From: Halorussus amylolyticus
GTDB lineage: Archaea; Halobacteriota; Halobacteria; Halobacteriales; Haladaptataceae
Assembly: GCF_004143485.2 (NCBI RefSeq)
Contig: NZ_ML974130.1
Coordinates: 356,917 to 420,916 of the forward strand
Reading direction: 5' to 3'
DNA: 64,000 bases
The notes under the pieces were generated by a model. It saw only the letters and a program-made list of their open reading frames with translations, ran no database searches and was not told the origin of the DNA. The translations under genes and the position numbers were made by a program. Of this stretch, positions 26,710 through 37,829 are shown piece by piece (positions within the stretch are counted from its first letter, which is position 1; every line of letters begins with the position of its first letter).

Positions 26710-27324
26710 TTAGTCGTTCGACGGCTTTGAAGCTGTCCCTAATGCGGTTCGAAGCCGTCGAGCGACCTGCTCGCCGTCGTCGTTGCGGAGCGGAACGCGC
26801 ATCGGGTCGCGGCCCGCGCGCTCGATGACCAGTTCCTTCGAGCGCGAACTGACGTAGACCGCGGCCAGCGCCGCGGCCGCGACGAGCAGGACGCCGCCGC
26901 CGACCAGACATCCGGTCGCGAACATCCCGAACGCGTCGGGGAGGATGCCCATGAACTGCCCGAGACCCGCGTCGGGCGCGCCCTCGGAGGGGGTCGCCGC
27001 GTCGAGTCGTTCGAGGACGCCGCTCGCGGTCAGCAGGACGCCGCCGCCGAGCAGGACCGCGCCGTAGACGGCGCTCTTGGCGCCCCACGACGCGTAGGCG
27101 TCTCGGCCGACGGTCTCGACGCTCGCGTCGAGGACGTTCGGCCGGTCCTCGTGGTCGAACCGTCGGCCCTCTCCGTTCGGCGTGAACACCAGGACGCGGT
27201 GGGTCGTGACCGCGATTCGCGCGCCATCGACCGACAGCTCTTCTTCGACCTCCTCACCTTGGAAGAGCATGCTCGACAGGCGGTCGTCGGTCGCCTGCGA
27301 CAGCGGGGACTGGCTCATCGTCAT
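26710..27324 (-). CDS. Membrane protein with PH-like N-terminal domain
   Basis: Product of 204 residues. The first 75 residues (MLFQGEEVEEELSVDGARIA, VTTHRVLVFTPNGEGRRFDH) resemble the bacterial PH-like (bPH) domain: a gE.v...l.....g...vTthRvlvf pattern ending in DASVETVGR. Two membrane segments follow (VYGAVLLGGGVLLTASGVL, FATGCLVGGGVLLVAAAALA), then a second short soluble part with GRDPMRVPLRNDDGEQVARR. Function unknown. It lies directly upstream of uvrC on the same strand. Confidence 0.65.
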   Translation of the reverse strand: MTMSQSPLSQATDDRLSSMLFQGEEVEEELSVDGARIAVTTHRVLVFTPNGEGRRFDHEDRPNVLDASVETVGRDAYASWGAKSAVYGAVLLGGGVLLTASGVLERLDAATPSEGAPDAGLGQFMGILPDAFGMFATGCLVGGGVLLVAAAALAAVYVSSRSKELVIERAGRDPMRVPLRNDDGEQVARRLRTALGTASKPSND

Positions 27325-27579
27325 CTCGTCGCCGAACGCACACCGAACCGGTCGCTACCCGTACCCCGTGTCCGAAACTGCATACACGTCTGCCACCCGT
27401 AGTCTTTCATTCGCGTACCGATACATCGTTTCCGGCCTTAACGCTACTGGCGGTGTCAACGATTGGAGGTGAGCCGAGACGGGTCGAGAGACACGGAGCC
27501 GAGACGACCCGGGGATACGAACCTATGGCGCCCGAGGGAACCCGGTGGATTCAACCCTCGCCCCCGCCATTCTCCACGC

Positions 27580-27843
27580 ATGGACGACGCGCAACTCTGG
27601 CTCGTCGAGCGGACGTACACCGACAAGGGTCTCGTCTCGCTGGTGTACGCCACCCCGGACGGAGGACGGAGTCTCCACCGACAGCGGTCGATGAACGCGC
27701 TCCGACAGTCCGACGGCGTGACCGCCGCTATCGCGGCAGACCCCGACGAACTACAGGCGGTCGAAGACGAGGAGACTCGGACTCGGTACGCCGACGAAGC
27801 GACTCGGATGGCCGAGCGACACGACCCCGAGGAGACGGTCTAA
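27580..27843 (+). CDS. Small hypothetical haloarchaeal protein (87 aa)
   Basis: From ATG 27580 (MDDAQLWLVERTYTDKGLVS) the product is an 87-residue acidic soluble protein with a beta N-terminus (LVSLVYATPDGGRSLHRQRS) and helical C-terminus (DDPEELQ-type region ending AERHDPEETV). The frame is open upstream to 27463, but that part is rich in Arg/Pro and unlike coding sequence. No function known. Confidence 0.65.
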   Translation: MDDAQLWLVERTYTDKGLVSLVYATPDGGRSLHRQRSMNALRQSDGVTAAIAADPDELQAVEDEETRTRYADEATRMAERHDPEETV

Positions 27844-27865
27844 GGGTTCGGTTCCCTTCTCGGCC

Positions 27866-27873
27866 GAAAAAAG
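27866..27873 (-). terminator. Oligo-T tract after the nuclease gene
   Basis: Six A on the plus strand (27867-27872) read as T6 on the minus strand, about 20 bases past the nuclease stop at 27891. Confidence 0.45.
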
Positions 27874-27890
27874 ACCGTGAACCGCGTCGG

Positions 27891-28829
27891 TCAGTAGTAC
27901 GACCGACGGTCGACTTCGTCGCCGTTCTCGTCGTAGAGGTACGCCGTATCGCCGTCGTCGTTCCAGATTTCGTGGCCGAAGTCGGCATAAAGGTCGTCGT
28001 AATCGTCGCTACCGCTCCCGGAGTGGACCCAGACCGAGGCACCCGAATCGAGCGTGAATCCGCTCGGGAAGGTGTAGGTGTGTCCGGCCTCGTCTACGAG
28101 CGTGTAGCCCGACAGGTCGAGTTCGCCGTCACCGGTGTTCTTGATTTGGACGCGTTCGTCGTTCAGGTAGGACGCCTCGGCGTACACCCACTCGATAGAG
28201 GCCGTCCCGTCGCCGCCGTCGCCGCCGTCGCCGTCATCGACGGTTCGGCACTCCCAGAGACCGCGGAGGTCGTTCTGCGCCGTGGTTTCGGCGCTGTAGA
28301 ACGAATCGCTCTGACTGAAGGTGCTGTCGTAGACGCGAGCGTGACCGGTCTCCACCAAGTCGTGATTGAAGTTCTCGCCGTCGGTGTAGATGTACCCGAG
28401 CAGACGGCCGTAATCGCCGCGTCGGTCGGACTCGCTATCGAACTTCAGCGTGACCGTCTCTCCGACCAGCGCGTCCTTCGTGTACTGGCTCGCATCTTCA
28501 CCTGCATCACGGAGACAGTCCTCGCCCGCTTGCGTGTCCGGGACGCCCTCGAACTCGGACGGCGAGTTCTCGACGTGGACCTCAGGGGTGTCTACGCCGA
28601 GCAGTCGAACCGTCTCGGTGGTCCCGTTTTCGTACTCTACGTCCACCGTGTCGCCGTCGGCCGCACTCGTGACGGTCACGGTGACTGAGCCGCTGATGCT
28701 ACTCGAATTCGCGTCGTCAGCCGTCGGCGCGACCGCCGAGCTTCCGGCAACTGCCGCGCTTCCGGCGACTGCCATACTCGTAACGAGCGCTACCGTCAGA
28801 ATCGCCGCTAGTAGTTGTTTTCGTATCAC
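27891..28829 (-). CDS. Secreted thermonuclease-like nuclease with lamin-tail domain
   Basis: From GTG 28829 (MIRKQLLAAILTVALVTSMA), 312 residues with a Sec-type signal. Residues about 45-190 are a staphylococcal-nuclease fold: Arg75 and Glu83 in TVRLLGVDTPE have the same spacing of eight as catalytic Arg35/Glu43 of the S. aureus enzyme, and Arg142 in DYGRLLGYIYTDG matches Arg87. A Gly/Asp linker leads to a C-terminal lamin-tail domain (IKNTGDGELDLSGYTLVDEA, WNDDGDTAYLYDENG). The protein probably degrades extracellular nucleic acid for phosphate or nucleotides. A TATA box 25-30 bases upstream supports the GTG start. Confidence 0.88.
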   Translation of the reverse strand: MIRKQLLAAILTVALVTSMAVAGSAAVAGSSAVAPTADDANSSSISGSVTVTVTSAADGDTVDVEYENGTTETVRLLGVDTPEVHVENSPSEFEGVPDTQAGEDCLRDAGEDASQYTKDALVGETVTLKFDSESDRRGDYGRLLGYIYTDGENFNHDLVETGHARVYDSTFSQSDSFYSAETTAQNDLRGLWECRTVDDGDGGDGGDGTASIEWVYAEASYLNDERVQIKNTGDGELDLSGYTLVDEAGHTYTFPSGFTLDSGASVWVHSGSGSDDYDDLYADFGHEIWNDDGDTAYLYDENGDEVDRRSYY

Positions 28830-28852
28830 GACCAGATGATAGAATCCTGTTC

Positions 28853-28864
28853 TTAAAATATTTA
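28853..28864 (-). promoter_or_regulatory. TATA box of the nuclease gene
   Basis: TAAATATTTTAA on the minus strand is centred about 29 bases before the GTG at 28829. It confirms that start over upstream in-frame codons. Confidence 0.65.
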
Positions 28865-28988
28865 TTGAAGGAAATATTCTGTGAAATAAGTGTGCTTTTG
28901 ACACGGTGTTTCGGACCGGTGCGTCAACCCGACACACACAATCCGGATAAGACAAGGGTTTACGTACGGTGACGCAAAAGCCGGAACT

Positions 28989-29909
28989 ATGGCCGCCATC
29001 GAAATAGACGGAGTAACCAAGCGGTACGGCGACGTGGTCGCTGTCCGAGACCTCTCGCTCGATATCGCCGAGGGCGAGGTGTTCGGCTTCCTCGGTCCGA
29101 ACGGTGCGGGCAAGTCCACCACCATCAACATGTTGTTGGACTTCGTCCGACCGACCGAGGGCGAAATCCGGGTCCTCGGGCGCGACGTCCACGACGAGAG
29201 CGTCGCGGTCCGCGAACACCTCGGGGTCCTCCCCGAGGGCTTCTCGGTGTACGACCGACTCACCGGACGCCAGCACCTCGAATTCGCCATCGAGTCGAAA
29301 GACGCCGACGCCGACCCCGACGCCCTCCTCGAACGGGTCGGCCTCTCGGGCGACGGCGACCGCAAGGCTGGCGGCTACTCGAAGGGAATGGCCCAGCGAC
29401 TCGTCCTCGCGATGAGTCTCGTGGACGACCCCGACCTCCTCGTTCTCGACGAACCCTCGACCGGTCTCGACCCGAACGGCGCGAAACAGATGCGCGAAAT
29501 CGTGCGCGAGGAGGCCGACCGCGGCGCGACCGTCTTCTTCTCGTCGCACATCCTCGGGCAAGTCGAGGCGGTCTGCGACCGCGTCGGCATCCTCCGGGAG
29601 GGCGAACTCGTCGCCGAGGACTCCATCGAGGGACTTCGAGACGCCGTCGGGAGCGATTCGACGCTCAAGGTCAGGGTCGATTCGGTTCCCGAGGGCGTCC
29701 TCGCCGACCTGCGCGGTATCGAGGGCGTCGCCGAAGTCGGCCGCGAGGACCACACCCTCCGAGTGACCTGCGACAGCGGCGTGAAGGCGTCGGTCATCAC
29801 GACGCTCGAATCCGCGGGCGCTGAGGTCGAGGACTTCGAGATGGAGGAGTCGTCGCTCGAAGACCTGTTCATGGCGTACACCGCGGACAAACAGGAGGTG
29901 GAAGCATGA
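28989..29909 (+). CDS. ABC-2 type transporter ATP-binding protein
   Basis: Product of 306 residues. Walker A GPNGAGKST, Q-loop region, the signature written YSKGMAQR (as common in ABC-2/CcmA-like exporters), Walker B LLVLDEPSTGLDP and H-loop SSHILGQVEAVCD are all present. The C-terminal 80 residues (STLKVRVDSVPEGVLADLRG onward) are the usual regulatory extension. The stop overlaps the permease ATG (ATGA), so the two form one operon and probably one exporter. Substrate unknown. Confidence 0.93.
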   Translation: MAAIEIDGVTKRYGDVVAVRDLSLDIAEGEVFGFLGPNGAGKSTTINMLLDFVRPTEGEIRVLGRDVHDESVAVREHLGVLPEGFSVYDRLTGRQHLEFAIESKDADADPDALLERVGLSGDGDRKAGGYSKGMAQRLVLAMSLVDDPDLLVLDEPSTGLDPNGAKQMREIVREEADRGATVFFSSHILGQVEAVCDRVGILREGELVAEDSIEGLRDAVGSDSTLKVRVDSVPEGVLADLRGIEGVAEVGREDHTLRVTCDSGVKASVITTLESAGAEVEDFEMEESSLEDLFMAYTADKQEVEA

Positions 29910-30796
29910 CGTGGCAGGCCGTCGCCCGGAAGGACTTCCAAGACGCGGTGCGCTCGAAGTGGCTCTGGGCGCTGTCGGCGCTGTTCGTGCTGGTGTTCTC
30001 GCTGCCCGCCATCCTCCAGTTCTATCTGGAGATGGGGTCGGCACCACCGCAGGGCGAGCAGGGAAGTTCCGACGCCTTCATCTTCCTGATGAAGCAGGGA
30101 ACCTCGGTGCTCGTCCCGCTCATCGCCATCGTGCTCGCGTACGCGTCGATTACCCAAGAGCGCGAGTCCGGGTCGCTGAAGCTCCTACTCTCGCTTCCCC
30201 ACTCGCGCGAGGACGTCGTGTTCGGCAAAGTCGTGGGTCGAGCGGGCGTCCTGACGCTCCCAATCGTCCTCGGCTTCGTGGTCGCAGCGGTGCTGATACT
30301 CGCCACCTCGCTGTCGTTCAAGCTGGCGAACTTCGTGCTGTTCGCGGTGCTGACAGTGGTGCTCGGTCTCGTGTTCGTCGGGCTTTCGGTCGGTATCTCG
30401 GCGGCGGCCAGCACGGGTCGGCGCGCGATGATGTCGGCGACCGGCGCGTTCTTCATGTTCGTCATCCTCTGGAACGCGTTCGCGAACCAGCTCGTGAATT
30501 TGCTCGATAAGTATGTCGGACTCGCCGACGCGACCCAGTTGCACGCGGTGCTGTTCCTGAAACTCCTGAACCCGACGCAGGCGTACAAGACGCTCATCGA
30601 CTCGTTCCTGCTCGAATCCGCGGTCCAGTCGCGAATCATGATGTTCGGCTTCATGCGCCAGCAGGTCGCCGCACAGACGCTCGGCGAGTCGCTGCCGGTG
30701 TATTTGTCGAACGGCTTCGTCGTCTCGTACCTCCTGCTCTGGCTGTTGGTCTCGGTCGGCGTCGGCTACTGGGTCTTCGAGAACGCGGACCTGTAG
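29906..30796 (+). CDS. ABC-2 type transporter permease
   Basis: Product of 296 residues with about six membrane segments. MTWQAVARKDFQDAVRSKWL and the block YASITQERESGSLKLLLSLP, then HSREDVVFGK, are the hallmark of NosY/ABC-2 permeases. It partners the overlapping ATPase at 28989. Export or membrane-assembly role inferred from the family; no substrate gene is adjacent. Confidence 0.9.
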   Translation: MTWQAVARKDFQDAVRSKWLWALSALFVLVFSLPAILQFYLEMGSAPPQGEQGSSDAFIFLMKQGTSVLVPLIAIVLAYASITQERESGSLKLLLSLPHSREDVVFGKVVGRAGVLTLPIVLGFVVAAVLILATSLSFKLANFVLFAVLTVVLGLVFVGLSVGISAAASTGRRAMMSATGAFFMFVILWNAFANQLVNLLDKYVGLADATQLHAVLFLKLLNPTQAYKTLIDSFLLESAVQSRIMMFGFMRQQVAAQTLGESLPVYLSNGFVVSYLLLWLLVSVGVGYWVFENADL

Positions 30797-30833
30797 CTAA
30801 CTCGTCTCGGGGTTCCACATATATTCGCACCCC

Positions 30834-30842
30834 AAAATATTA
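30834..30842 (+). promoter_or_regulatory. TATA box of the 30868 operon
   Basis: AAAATATTA lies about 30 bases before ATG 30868. Confidence 0.6.
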
Positions 30843-30867
30843 CTTTCACCACCACGTCGATTCGACT

Positions 30868-31482
30868 ATGCCCGCGAACGACGAGGAGGGGCCGACTTCC
30901 GTTGCGGAGCTACGTCCCTTCGAATCCGACGCCCTCTCGGGGGAAGTCTCGGACGACCTCGACGAGGCCGTGACCGAGGAGTGGAAAGCGACCGCAACCG
31001 CCTTCCAGCGAATCCACGCCGTTCTCAGAAACACCTACGAACCGCACACGACCGGCGAGATAGCCGACAAGGCCGCGACCACCAAACCGACCGTTCGCAA
31101 ACACATCGAACCGCTCCTCGACGCCGGAATGGTCGAAGCCCGGACGACCGGAAATATGACCCGATACGTGTGGAGTTCGACCCAGCGCCGTCTCAACCGG
31201 GTCGCCGAACTCGCCGACAATCACGCCCCTGCGGAACTCGATGGGAAACTCAGGCGTGCGAAAACACGTCTCGGAGACATCGAACGAAAGTACGCCGTCG
31301 ATTCGCCGACTGAACTCGCCGAGGAACTGGCCCCCGACGACGACGATGGATGGGACGACCTCTCCAAGTGGCGGACGCTCGAAGACGACCGCAAGCGCCT
31401 CGAAGCCGCACTGTCTGTGAAAGACTACCTCGGTGACTCGAAGTGGACGGCTCATCCGTCGGACGCGTCGAAGCATGCGTAG
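30868..31482 (+). CDS. Winged-helix transcriptional regulator / antitoxin-like protein
   Basis: Product of 204 residues. Residues about 40-105 form a winged helix: FQRIHAVLRNTYEPHTTGEI, ADKAATTKPTVRKHIEPLLD and GMVEARTTGNMTRYVW give the two helices, recognition helix and wing of MarR/ArsR-like proteins. A coiled C-terminal part (DGKLRRAKTRLGDIERKYAV, DDRKRLEAALSVKDYLG) may dimerise. The next gene overlaps by eight bases, so they are co-translated. In haloarchaea such regulators often precede a TumE-like protein, consistent with an autoregulated toxin-antitoxin pair (inference). Confidence 0.7.
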   Translation: MPANDEEGPTSVAELRPFESDALSGEVSDDLDEAVTEEWKATATAFQRIHAVLRNTYEPHTTGEIADKAATTKPTVRKHIEPLLDAGMVEARTTGNMTRYVWSSTQRRLNRVAELADNHAPAELDGKLRRAKTRLGDIERKYAVDSPTELAEELAPDDDDGWDDLSKWRTLEDDRKRLEAALSVKDYLGDSKWTAHPSDASKHA

Positions 31483-31921
31483 GGAACCGCGAGGTCGGAT
31501 TTCGCGCGAGAGGCTCAACACGGTCGAACGAACCTTCCAAAAGCGGCTGAACGGACTCGTCAAGTCGGTGGAGTGGCACCCCGATTACGACGTTGGCCTC
31601 GAAGACCTGCGAATCGAACTTCGAGACGGGATTCACGCCGCCGAGTCCAGATTCGACGTGGCGTGGTGGACCCAACACGGGTACAAATATCACTACACCG
31701 AAGGCAACGAAAACGGACTTCAGTTCCGATTCGGATGGGAGATTCGTCCCGAGTTTCCCGACAAACACTTTCATCCCCCCGACGACCTCCACGCCCACCG
31801 AGAGTCGTGCATCCGCCACGAGGACGTGAAACGGGTCACGCTCGCCGTTATCAAGTGTTGGTACGCGGCCGCGAAGGCGGGAGACCCCGAGAAATTGAAC
31901 GCGCTTTCGAATCCGCCGTAA
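31475..31921 (+). CDS. Putative TumE/DUF6516-like toxin
   Basis: From ATG 31475 (MRREPRGRISRERLNTVERT), 148 residues. A basic helical start is followed by LRIELRDGIHAAESRF, WWTQHGYKYHYTEG, LQFRFGWEIRPEFPDKHFHP and PPDDLHAHRESCI. The order HG(F/Y)KY-hydrophobic ... D-x-H-x-H resembles the TumE/DUF6516 family of putative toxins, though it lies in a longer chain. Its close coupling to a winged-helix gene supports a toxin-antitoxin module. The similarity was judged by eye and needs a profile search; it could be an unrelated haloarchaeal protein. Confidence 0.5.
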   Translation: MRREPRGRISRERLNTVERTFQKRLNGLVKSVEWHPDYDVGLEDLRIELRDGIHAAESRFDVAWWTQHGYKYHYTEGNENGLQFRFGWEIRPEFPDKHFHPPDDLHAHRESCIRHEDVKRVTLAVIKCWYAAAKAGDPEKLNALSNPP

Positions 31922-31928
31922 CGGCCCG

Positions 31929-34269
<2,341 letters not shown>

Positions 34270-34354
34270 TAAAACGCCTCGGCCGTCTCTTGTGGACCGA
34301 CGATTCTGATTTCCGAACATCGTCCGACCCGTCGCATCCAAACGTTCAAACCCG

Positions 34355-36727
34355 ATGGCGCGCTACCTCGTCCCAGTGACCTCCGCCGATTCGTGGCGCG
34401 ACATCTTCGGCCACGACGACCCCTACGACGAGCAGGTAGACGGCATCGAGACCGCGATGGAGACCGCCCGAGACGGCGGTTTCACCGTGGTCGAGGGAGC
34501 CTGCGGCACCGGCAAGACCATGCTGGCGCTGACCGCGGGCATCGACCTCGTTCGCGACCCCGACACCGACTACGAGCGCGTGGTCGTCCTCACCAGCGTG
34601 AAACAGCAACTCCGCCAGTTCGAGGCCGACCTCCGGACCGTCAACGCGAATCTGCCCGACGACTGGACTCCCGTGACCGCGCTCACCCTCGTCGGGAAGG
34701 CCGACGTGTGCCCGTACAACCGCGAGAACGCGGGCGGAATCGACGACGAGAACGTCTACAGCCGGTGTGAGACCCTCCGAGAGGACACCCGCGCGATTAC
34801 CGGCGAGGGCGGTTCGACGACCGCCCAGAATCTCGTCTCGCGCGCCCGGAGCCAGCAGACCGGTCTGGCCGATTCGGGGTCGCAGGGTCGGGCCGCCGCG
34901 AGCTATCTCGAAACCGCCGGGGAGCCGACCCCCTACCCGCCGGAGATGCCCGAGTACGACAATCTGGAGTACTGCCCGTTCTACGCCCAGTTTCTCGAAG
35001 ACGTGCCCGAGGACGGCGACCCCGTGGAAGCCGTCCCGTTCGACTTCGACGGTTTGGGACTCATCGACCCCGACGAACTCGTGTCGCTGTCGGTCCAGCA
35101 CGGCACCTGCCCCCACTCGATGATGGGCGCGCTCCTCGGCCACGCCGAGGTCGTCGTCGGAAACTACTACCACGCGTTCGACCCCGTGACGACGGCGACG
35201 TTCACGGGCGCGCTGTTGGACGACTCGACGTTCGTGGTCTGCGACGAGGCCCACATGCTCGAACCCCGAGTTCGGGACCTCGTGAGCGACGCGGTGGGCG
35301 ACAAGACGCTCGGTGACGCCGAATCCGAACTCACCCGCGTCATTCAGCCCATCAAATTCGACGGGAAGGAGAGCCACACCACCGCGGACGCCGACCTCGT
35401 CCGGGGCGAACTCGAAGACAGCGACGTGAGCCTCTCGGAAATCGAGGAGACGCTGGAGTTCGTCCGCGACCTCCGCGAGGAACTCGACCGCCGTGTGACC
35501 GCCCACCTCGAACGCGAGCATCGCGGGTGGAAGTCGAACCTCCCGGACCTGCCGGACGACGAGATTCCCCTGCGCGACCCGACCGAGCCACAGCCGGACG
35601 AGATATCGGAGTGGGCCGAGGGCCGGGGCTATCACGGCGGCGTCTGGGTGCGCGCCGAGGCCGTGGGAAGCGTCGTCGCTCGCATCCTGAACGAAGCCGA
35701 GGACGACGAGAAGGAGCGCGCCGCGCCCGCCGCGGGCCGGGTCCTCGGCGAGTGGTATCGCAACGACCACGAACACTACTTCCGGGAAATCGTCCTTGAA
35801 CGGACGTGGAACGATACGGAACCTCGACAGTCGTGGCGGCGGGCGTACAACGCCCGCCTCGCCATGCAGAACTGCGTGCCGAGCGACGCCATCGGCGAAC
35901 AGCTTTCGGAGTTCGGCGGCGGCGTGCTGATGAGCGCGACCCTCGAACCCCTCGACGTGTTCGAGGAGGTGACGGGCCTGAACCATCTCGAACGAGAAGA
36001 AGGCCGCCCCGTGGTCGAGCGAACCTTCGGCCTGAACTTCCCCGAGGAGAACCGCGAGAGTTTCGCGGTGGACGCCCCGAAGTTCACCTACGACAACCGC
36101 GGTGCGCCGGGCGACGAGACGACGACCCGGCAGGTGTACGCCGACGCGCTCCGAGACGTGGCCCAGTCGCCGGGCAACGTCCTCGTCGGGATGCCCAACT
36201 ACGCCGAGGCCGAGTGGGCCGCCGAGAGCCTCCGCGAGAATCCGAGCGTCGAGAAGCCGGTCCTGCTCGACGAGAGCAGCGCCGACGACGTGACCGAAGA
36301 CCTCAAAGACGAGTTCTTCGGCGGCGAATCCAAGGTCCTCGTGACGAGTCTCCGGGGCACCCTCACCGAGGGCGTCGATTACGAGGGCGACAAACTCCAC
36401 GCTGCCGTCGTCTGTGGCGTCCCCATCATCAACACCGCGAGTCCCCGGACGAAGGCGGTCCGGACGGCGTACGACCGCGCGTTCGGCAACGGCTTCGAGT
36501 ACGCGCTGACGGTCCCGGCCGCGCGGAAGGCCAGACAGGCGCTCGGCCGGGTGATTCGGGGACCGGAGGAGGTCGGCGTCCGGGTGCTGGTGGATTCGCG
36601 ATACGCCAGAAATTCGTGGGACAGCGTCCGGAAGTACTTCCCCGAGACCGAGCGCGAGGAGTTCCAGCCGGTGAGTCCGGATATGCTGTCGCTCGGTTTG
36701 GAGCGATTCTGGAAGGGCCGGGAGTAG
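34355..36727 (+). CDS. XPD/Rad3-like superfamily 2 DNA helicase (FeS)
   Basis: Product of 790 residues. Walker A GACGTGKT is at about 48-55 and the DEAH box in FVVCDEAHMLEPR. Four Cys between motifs I and II (ADVCPYN, YSRCETL, EYCPFYA, HGTCPHS) fit the 4Fe-4S cluster of XPD/Rad3/DinG helicases, 5'-3' translocases acting in repair. Motif VI is in KARQALGRVIRGPEEVGVRV. Haloarchaea have several members, so exact equivalence to XPD is uncertain. It is divergent from ligA, giving a small DNA-repair locus. Confidence 0.92.
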   Translation: MARYLVPVTSADSWRDIFGHDDPYDEQVDGIETAMETARDGGFTVVEGACGTGKTMLALTAGIDLVRDPDTDYERVVVLTSVKQQLRQFEADLRTVNANLPDDWTPVTALTLVGKADVCPYNRENAGGIDDENVYSRCETLREDTRAITGEGGSTTAQNLVSRARSQQTGLADSGSQGRAAASYLETAGEPTPYPPEMPEYDNLEYCPFYAQFLEDVPEDGDPVEAVPFDFDGLGLIDPDELVSLSVQHGTCPHSMMGALLGHAEVVVGNYYHAFDPVTTATFTGALLDDSTFVVCDEAHMLEPRVRDLVSDAVGDKTLGDAESELTRVIQPIKFDGKESHTTADADLVRGELEDSDVSLSEIEETLEFVRDLREELDRRVTAHLEREHRGWKSNLPDLPDDEIPLRDPTEPQPDEISEWAEGRGYHGGVWVRAEAVGSVVARILNEAEDDEKERAAPAAGRVLGEWYRNDHEHYFREIVLERTWNDTEPRQSWRRAYNARLAMQNCVPSDAIGEQLSEFGGGVLMSATLEPLDVFEEVTGLNHLEREEGRPVVERTFGLNFPEENRESFAVDAPKFTYDNRGAPGDETTTRQVYADALRDVAQSPGNVLVGMPNYAEAEWAAESLRENPSVEKPVLLDESSADDVTEDLKDEFFGGESKVLVTSLRGTLTEGVDYEGDKLHAAVVCGVPIINTASPRTKAVRTAYDRAFGNGFEYALTVPAARKARQALGRVIRGPEEVGVRVLVDSRYARNSWDSVRKYFPETEREEFQPVSPDMLSLGLERFWKGRE

Positions 36728-36731
36728 TGGT

Positions 36732-37829
36732 TTATCGGGACGGCTCGACCGCTTTCCCGGCCCGTCCGCCAGCGATGACGTGTGCGTCCTCAGGGTCGAA
36801 GCCGACCCGAACGCGGTCGGTCGTCGGGCGCTCGGATTCTCGGAGCACCACCTCGCGGCCGTCCCAATCGAGATGCACGCGGAACGATTCGCCCAAGAAC
36901 TCGACCGCCTCGACGGTCGCCTCGAAACTGTTCGACCCCGGCCCGAGTTCGAGGTGTTCGGGCCGGACACAGAACGCGACCGACCCCTCCGAAACGTCCG
37001 GTGCGAGCGCGGGGTCGCCCGCGGGCGACCCCGCGCTCGCGTCGGCTCCTTCGACCCGGAACGCGGTCCCGGCGACCACCACGTCGCCGTCTCGGACTTC
37101 TCCCTCGAAGACGTTGTTGTCGCCGAGGAACTCCGCGACGAATCGCGTCTCGGGGCTGCGGTACACGTCCTCGGGCGTTCCGACCTGCTCGACCCGGCCG
37201 TCGTTCATGACGGCCACTCGGTCCGAGACGGCGAGCGCCTCCTCCTGGTCGTGAGTCACGTAGACGGTCGTAATTCCGAGGTCCGACTGAATCCGCTTGA
37301 CCTGCGTCCGGAGGCTCTGGCGGAGGCGGGCGTCGAGCGCGCTCATCGGCTCGTCGAGCAGGAGTACGTCCGGGCCGGGCGCGAGCGCGCGGGCCAGCGC
37401 CACGCGCTGGCGCTGGCCGCCCGAGAGTTCGTCGGGGTCGCGCTCGCCGAACCCCGCGAGGTCCACGAGTTCGAGCAGGTCGCCCACGCGCTCCTCGCGG
37501 CTCTGCCCGCCGGGCGTCTCCCGGAAGCGCAGGCCGTACCCCACGTTCTCGGTCACGGTCATGTGCGGGAACAGCGCGTAGTTCTGGAAGACGACGCCCA
37601 CGTCGCGGTCCTCCGGGGCGACCCCCGACATCTCGCGGTCGCCGAACCGCACGTCGCCCGCGTCGAGGGTCTCGAACCCCGCGATGGCGCGGAGCGTGGT
37701 GGTCTTCCCGCACCCCGAAGGGCCGACGAGCGTGAAGAACTCGCCGTCGGCGACTTCGAGGCTCACGTCTCGGAGCGCGGCCACGTCGCCGAACGACTTC
37801 GAAACGCCCGAGAGGTGAAGGTCGGTCAC
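36732..37829 (-). CDS. thiQ: Thiamine ABC transporter ATP-binding protein
   Basis: From GTG 37829, 365 residues. Walker A GPSGCGKTTT (36-43), Q-loop VVFQNYALFPHMT, signature LSGGQRQRVALARAL and Walker B LLLDEPMSALD place it in the PotA/FbpC/ThiQ group; a C-terminal TOBE domain (VAFCVRPEHLEL, FLGESFRVHLDW) follows. It energises the ThiP permease encoded just upstream. GGAGGT lies close before the GTG. The TOBE domain has an Ala/Gly/Pro insertion (ASAGSPAGDPALAP) encoded by a 38-bp perfect palindrome. Assignment to thiamine rests mainly on ThiB. Confidence 0.85.
   Translation of the reverse strand: MTDLHLSGVSKSFGDVAALRDVSLEVADGEFFTLVGPSGCGKTTTLRAIAGFETLDAGDVRFGDREMSGVAPEDRDVGVVFQNYALFPHMTVTENVGYGLRFRETPGGQSREERVGDLLELVDLAGFGERDPDELSGGQRQRVALARALAPGPDVLLLDEPMSALDARLRQSLRTQVKRIQSDLGITTVYVTHDQEEALAVSDRVAVMNDGRVEQVGTPEDVYRSPETRFVAEFLGDNNVFEGEVRDGDVVVAGTAFRVEGADASAGSPAGDPALAPDVSEGSVAFCVRPEHLELGPGSNSFEATVEAVEFLGESFRVHLDWDGREVVLRESERPTTDRVRVGFDPEDAHVIAGGRAGKAVEPSR
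37003..37040. repeat. 38-bp perfect palindrome in thiQ
   Basis: GCGAGCGCGGGGTCGCCCG (37003-37021) is followed directly by its exact reverse complement (37022-37040). It is in frame, in a variable insertion of the TOBE domain. Confidence 0.93.

Noticed and set aside
27460-27580. tRNA-like string on the minus strand (GGTTCGTATCC and GGTTGAATCC)
   Set aside because: No D-arm, anticodon stem or acceptor pairing could be built around either T-loop-like piece.
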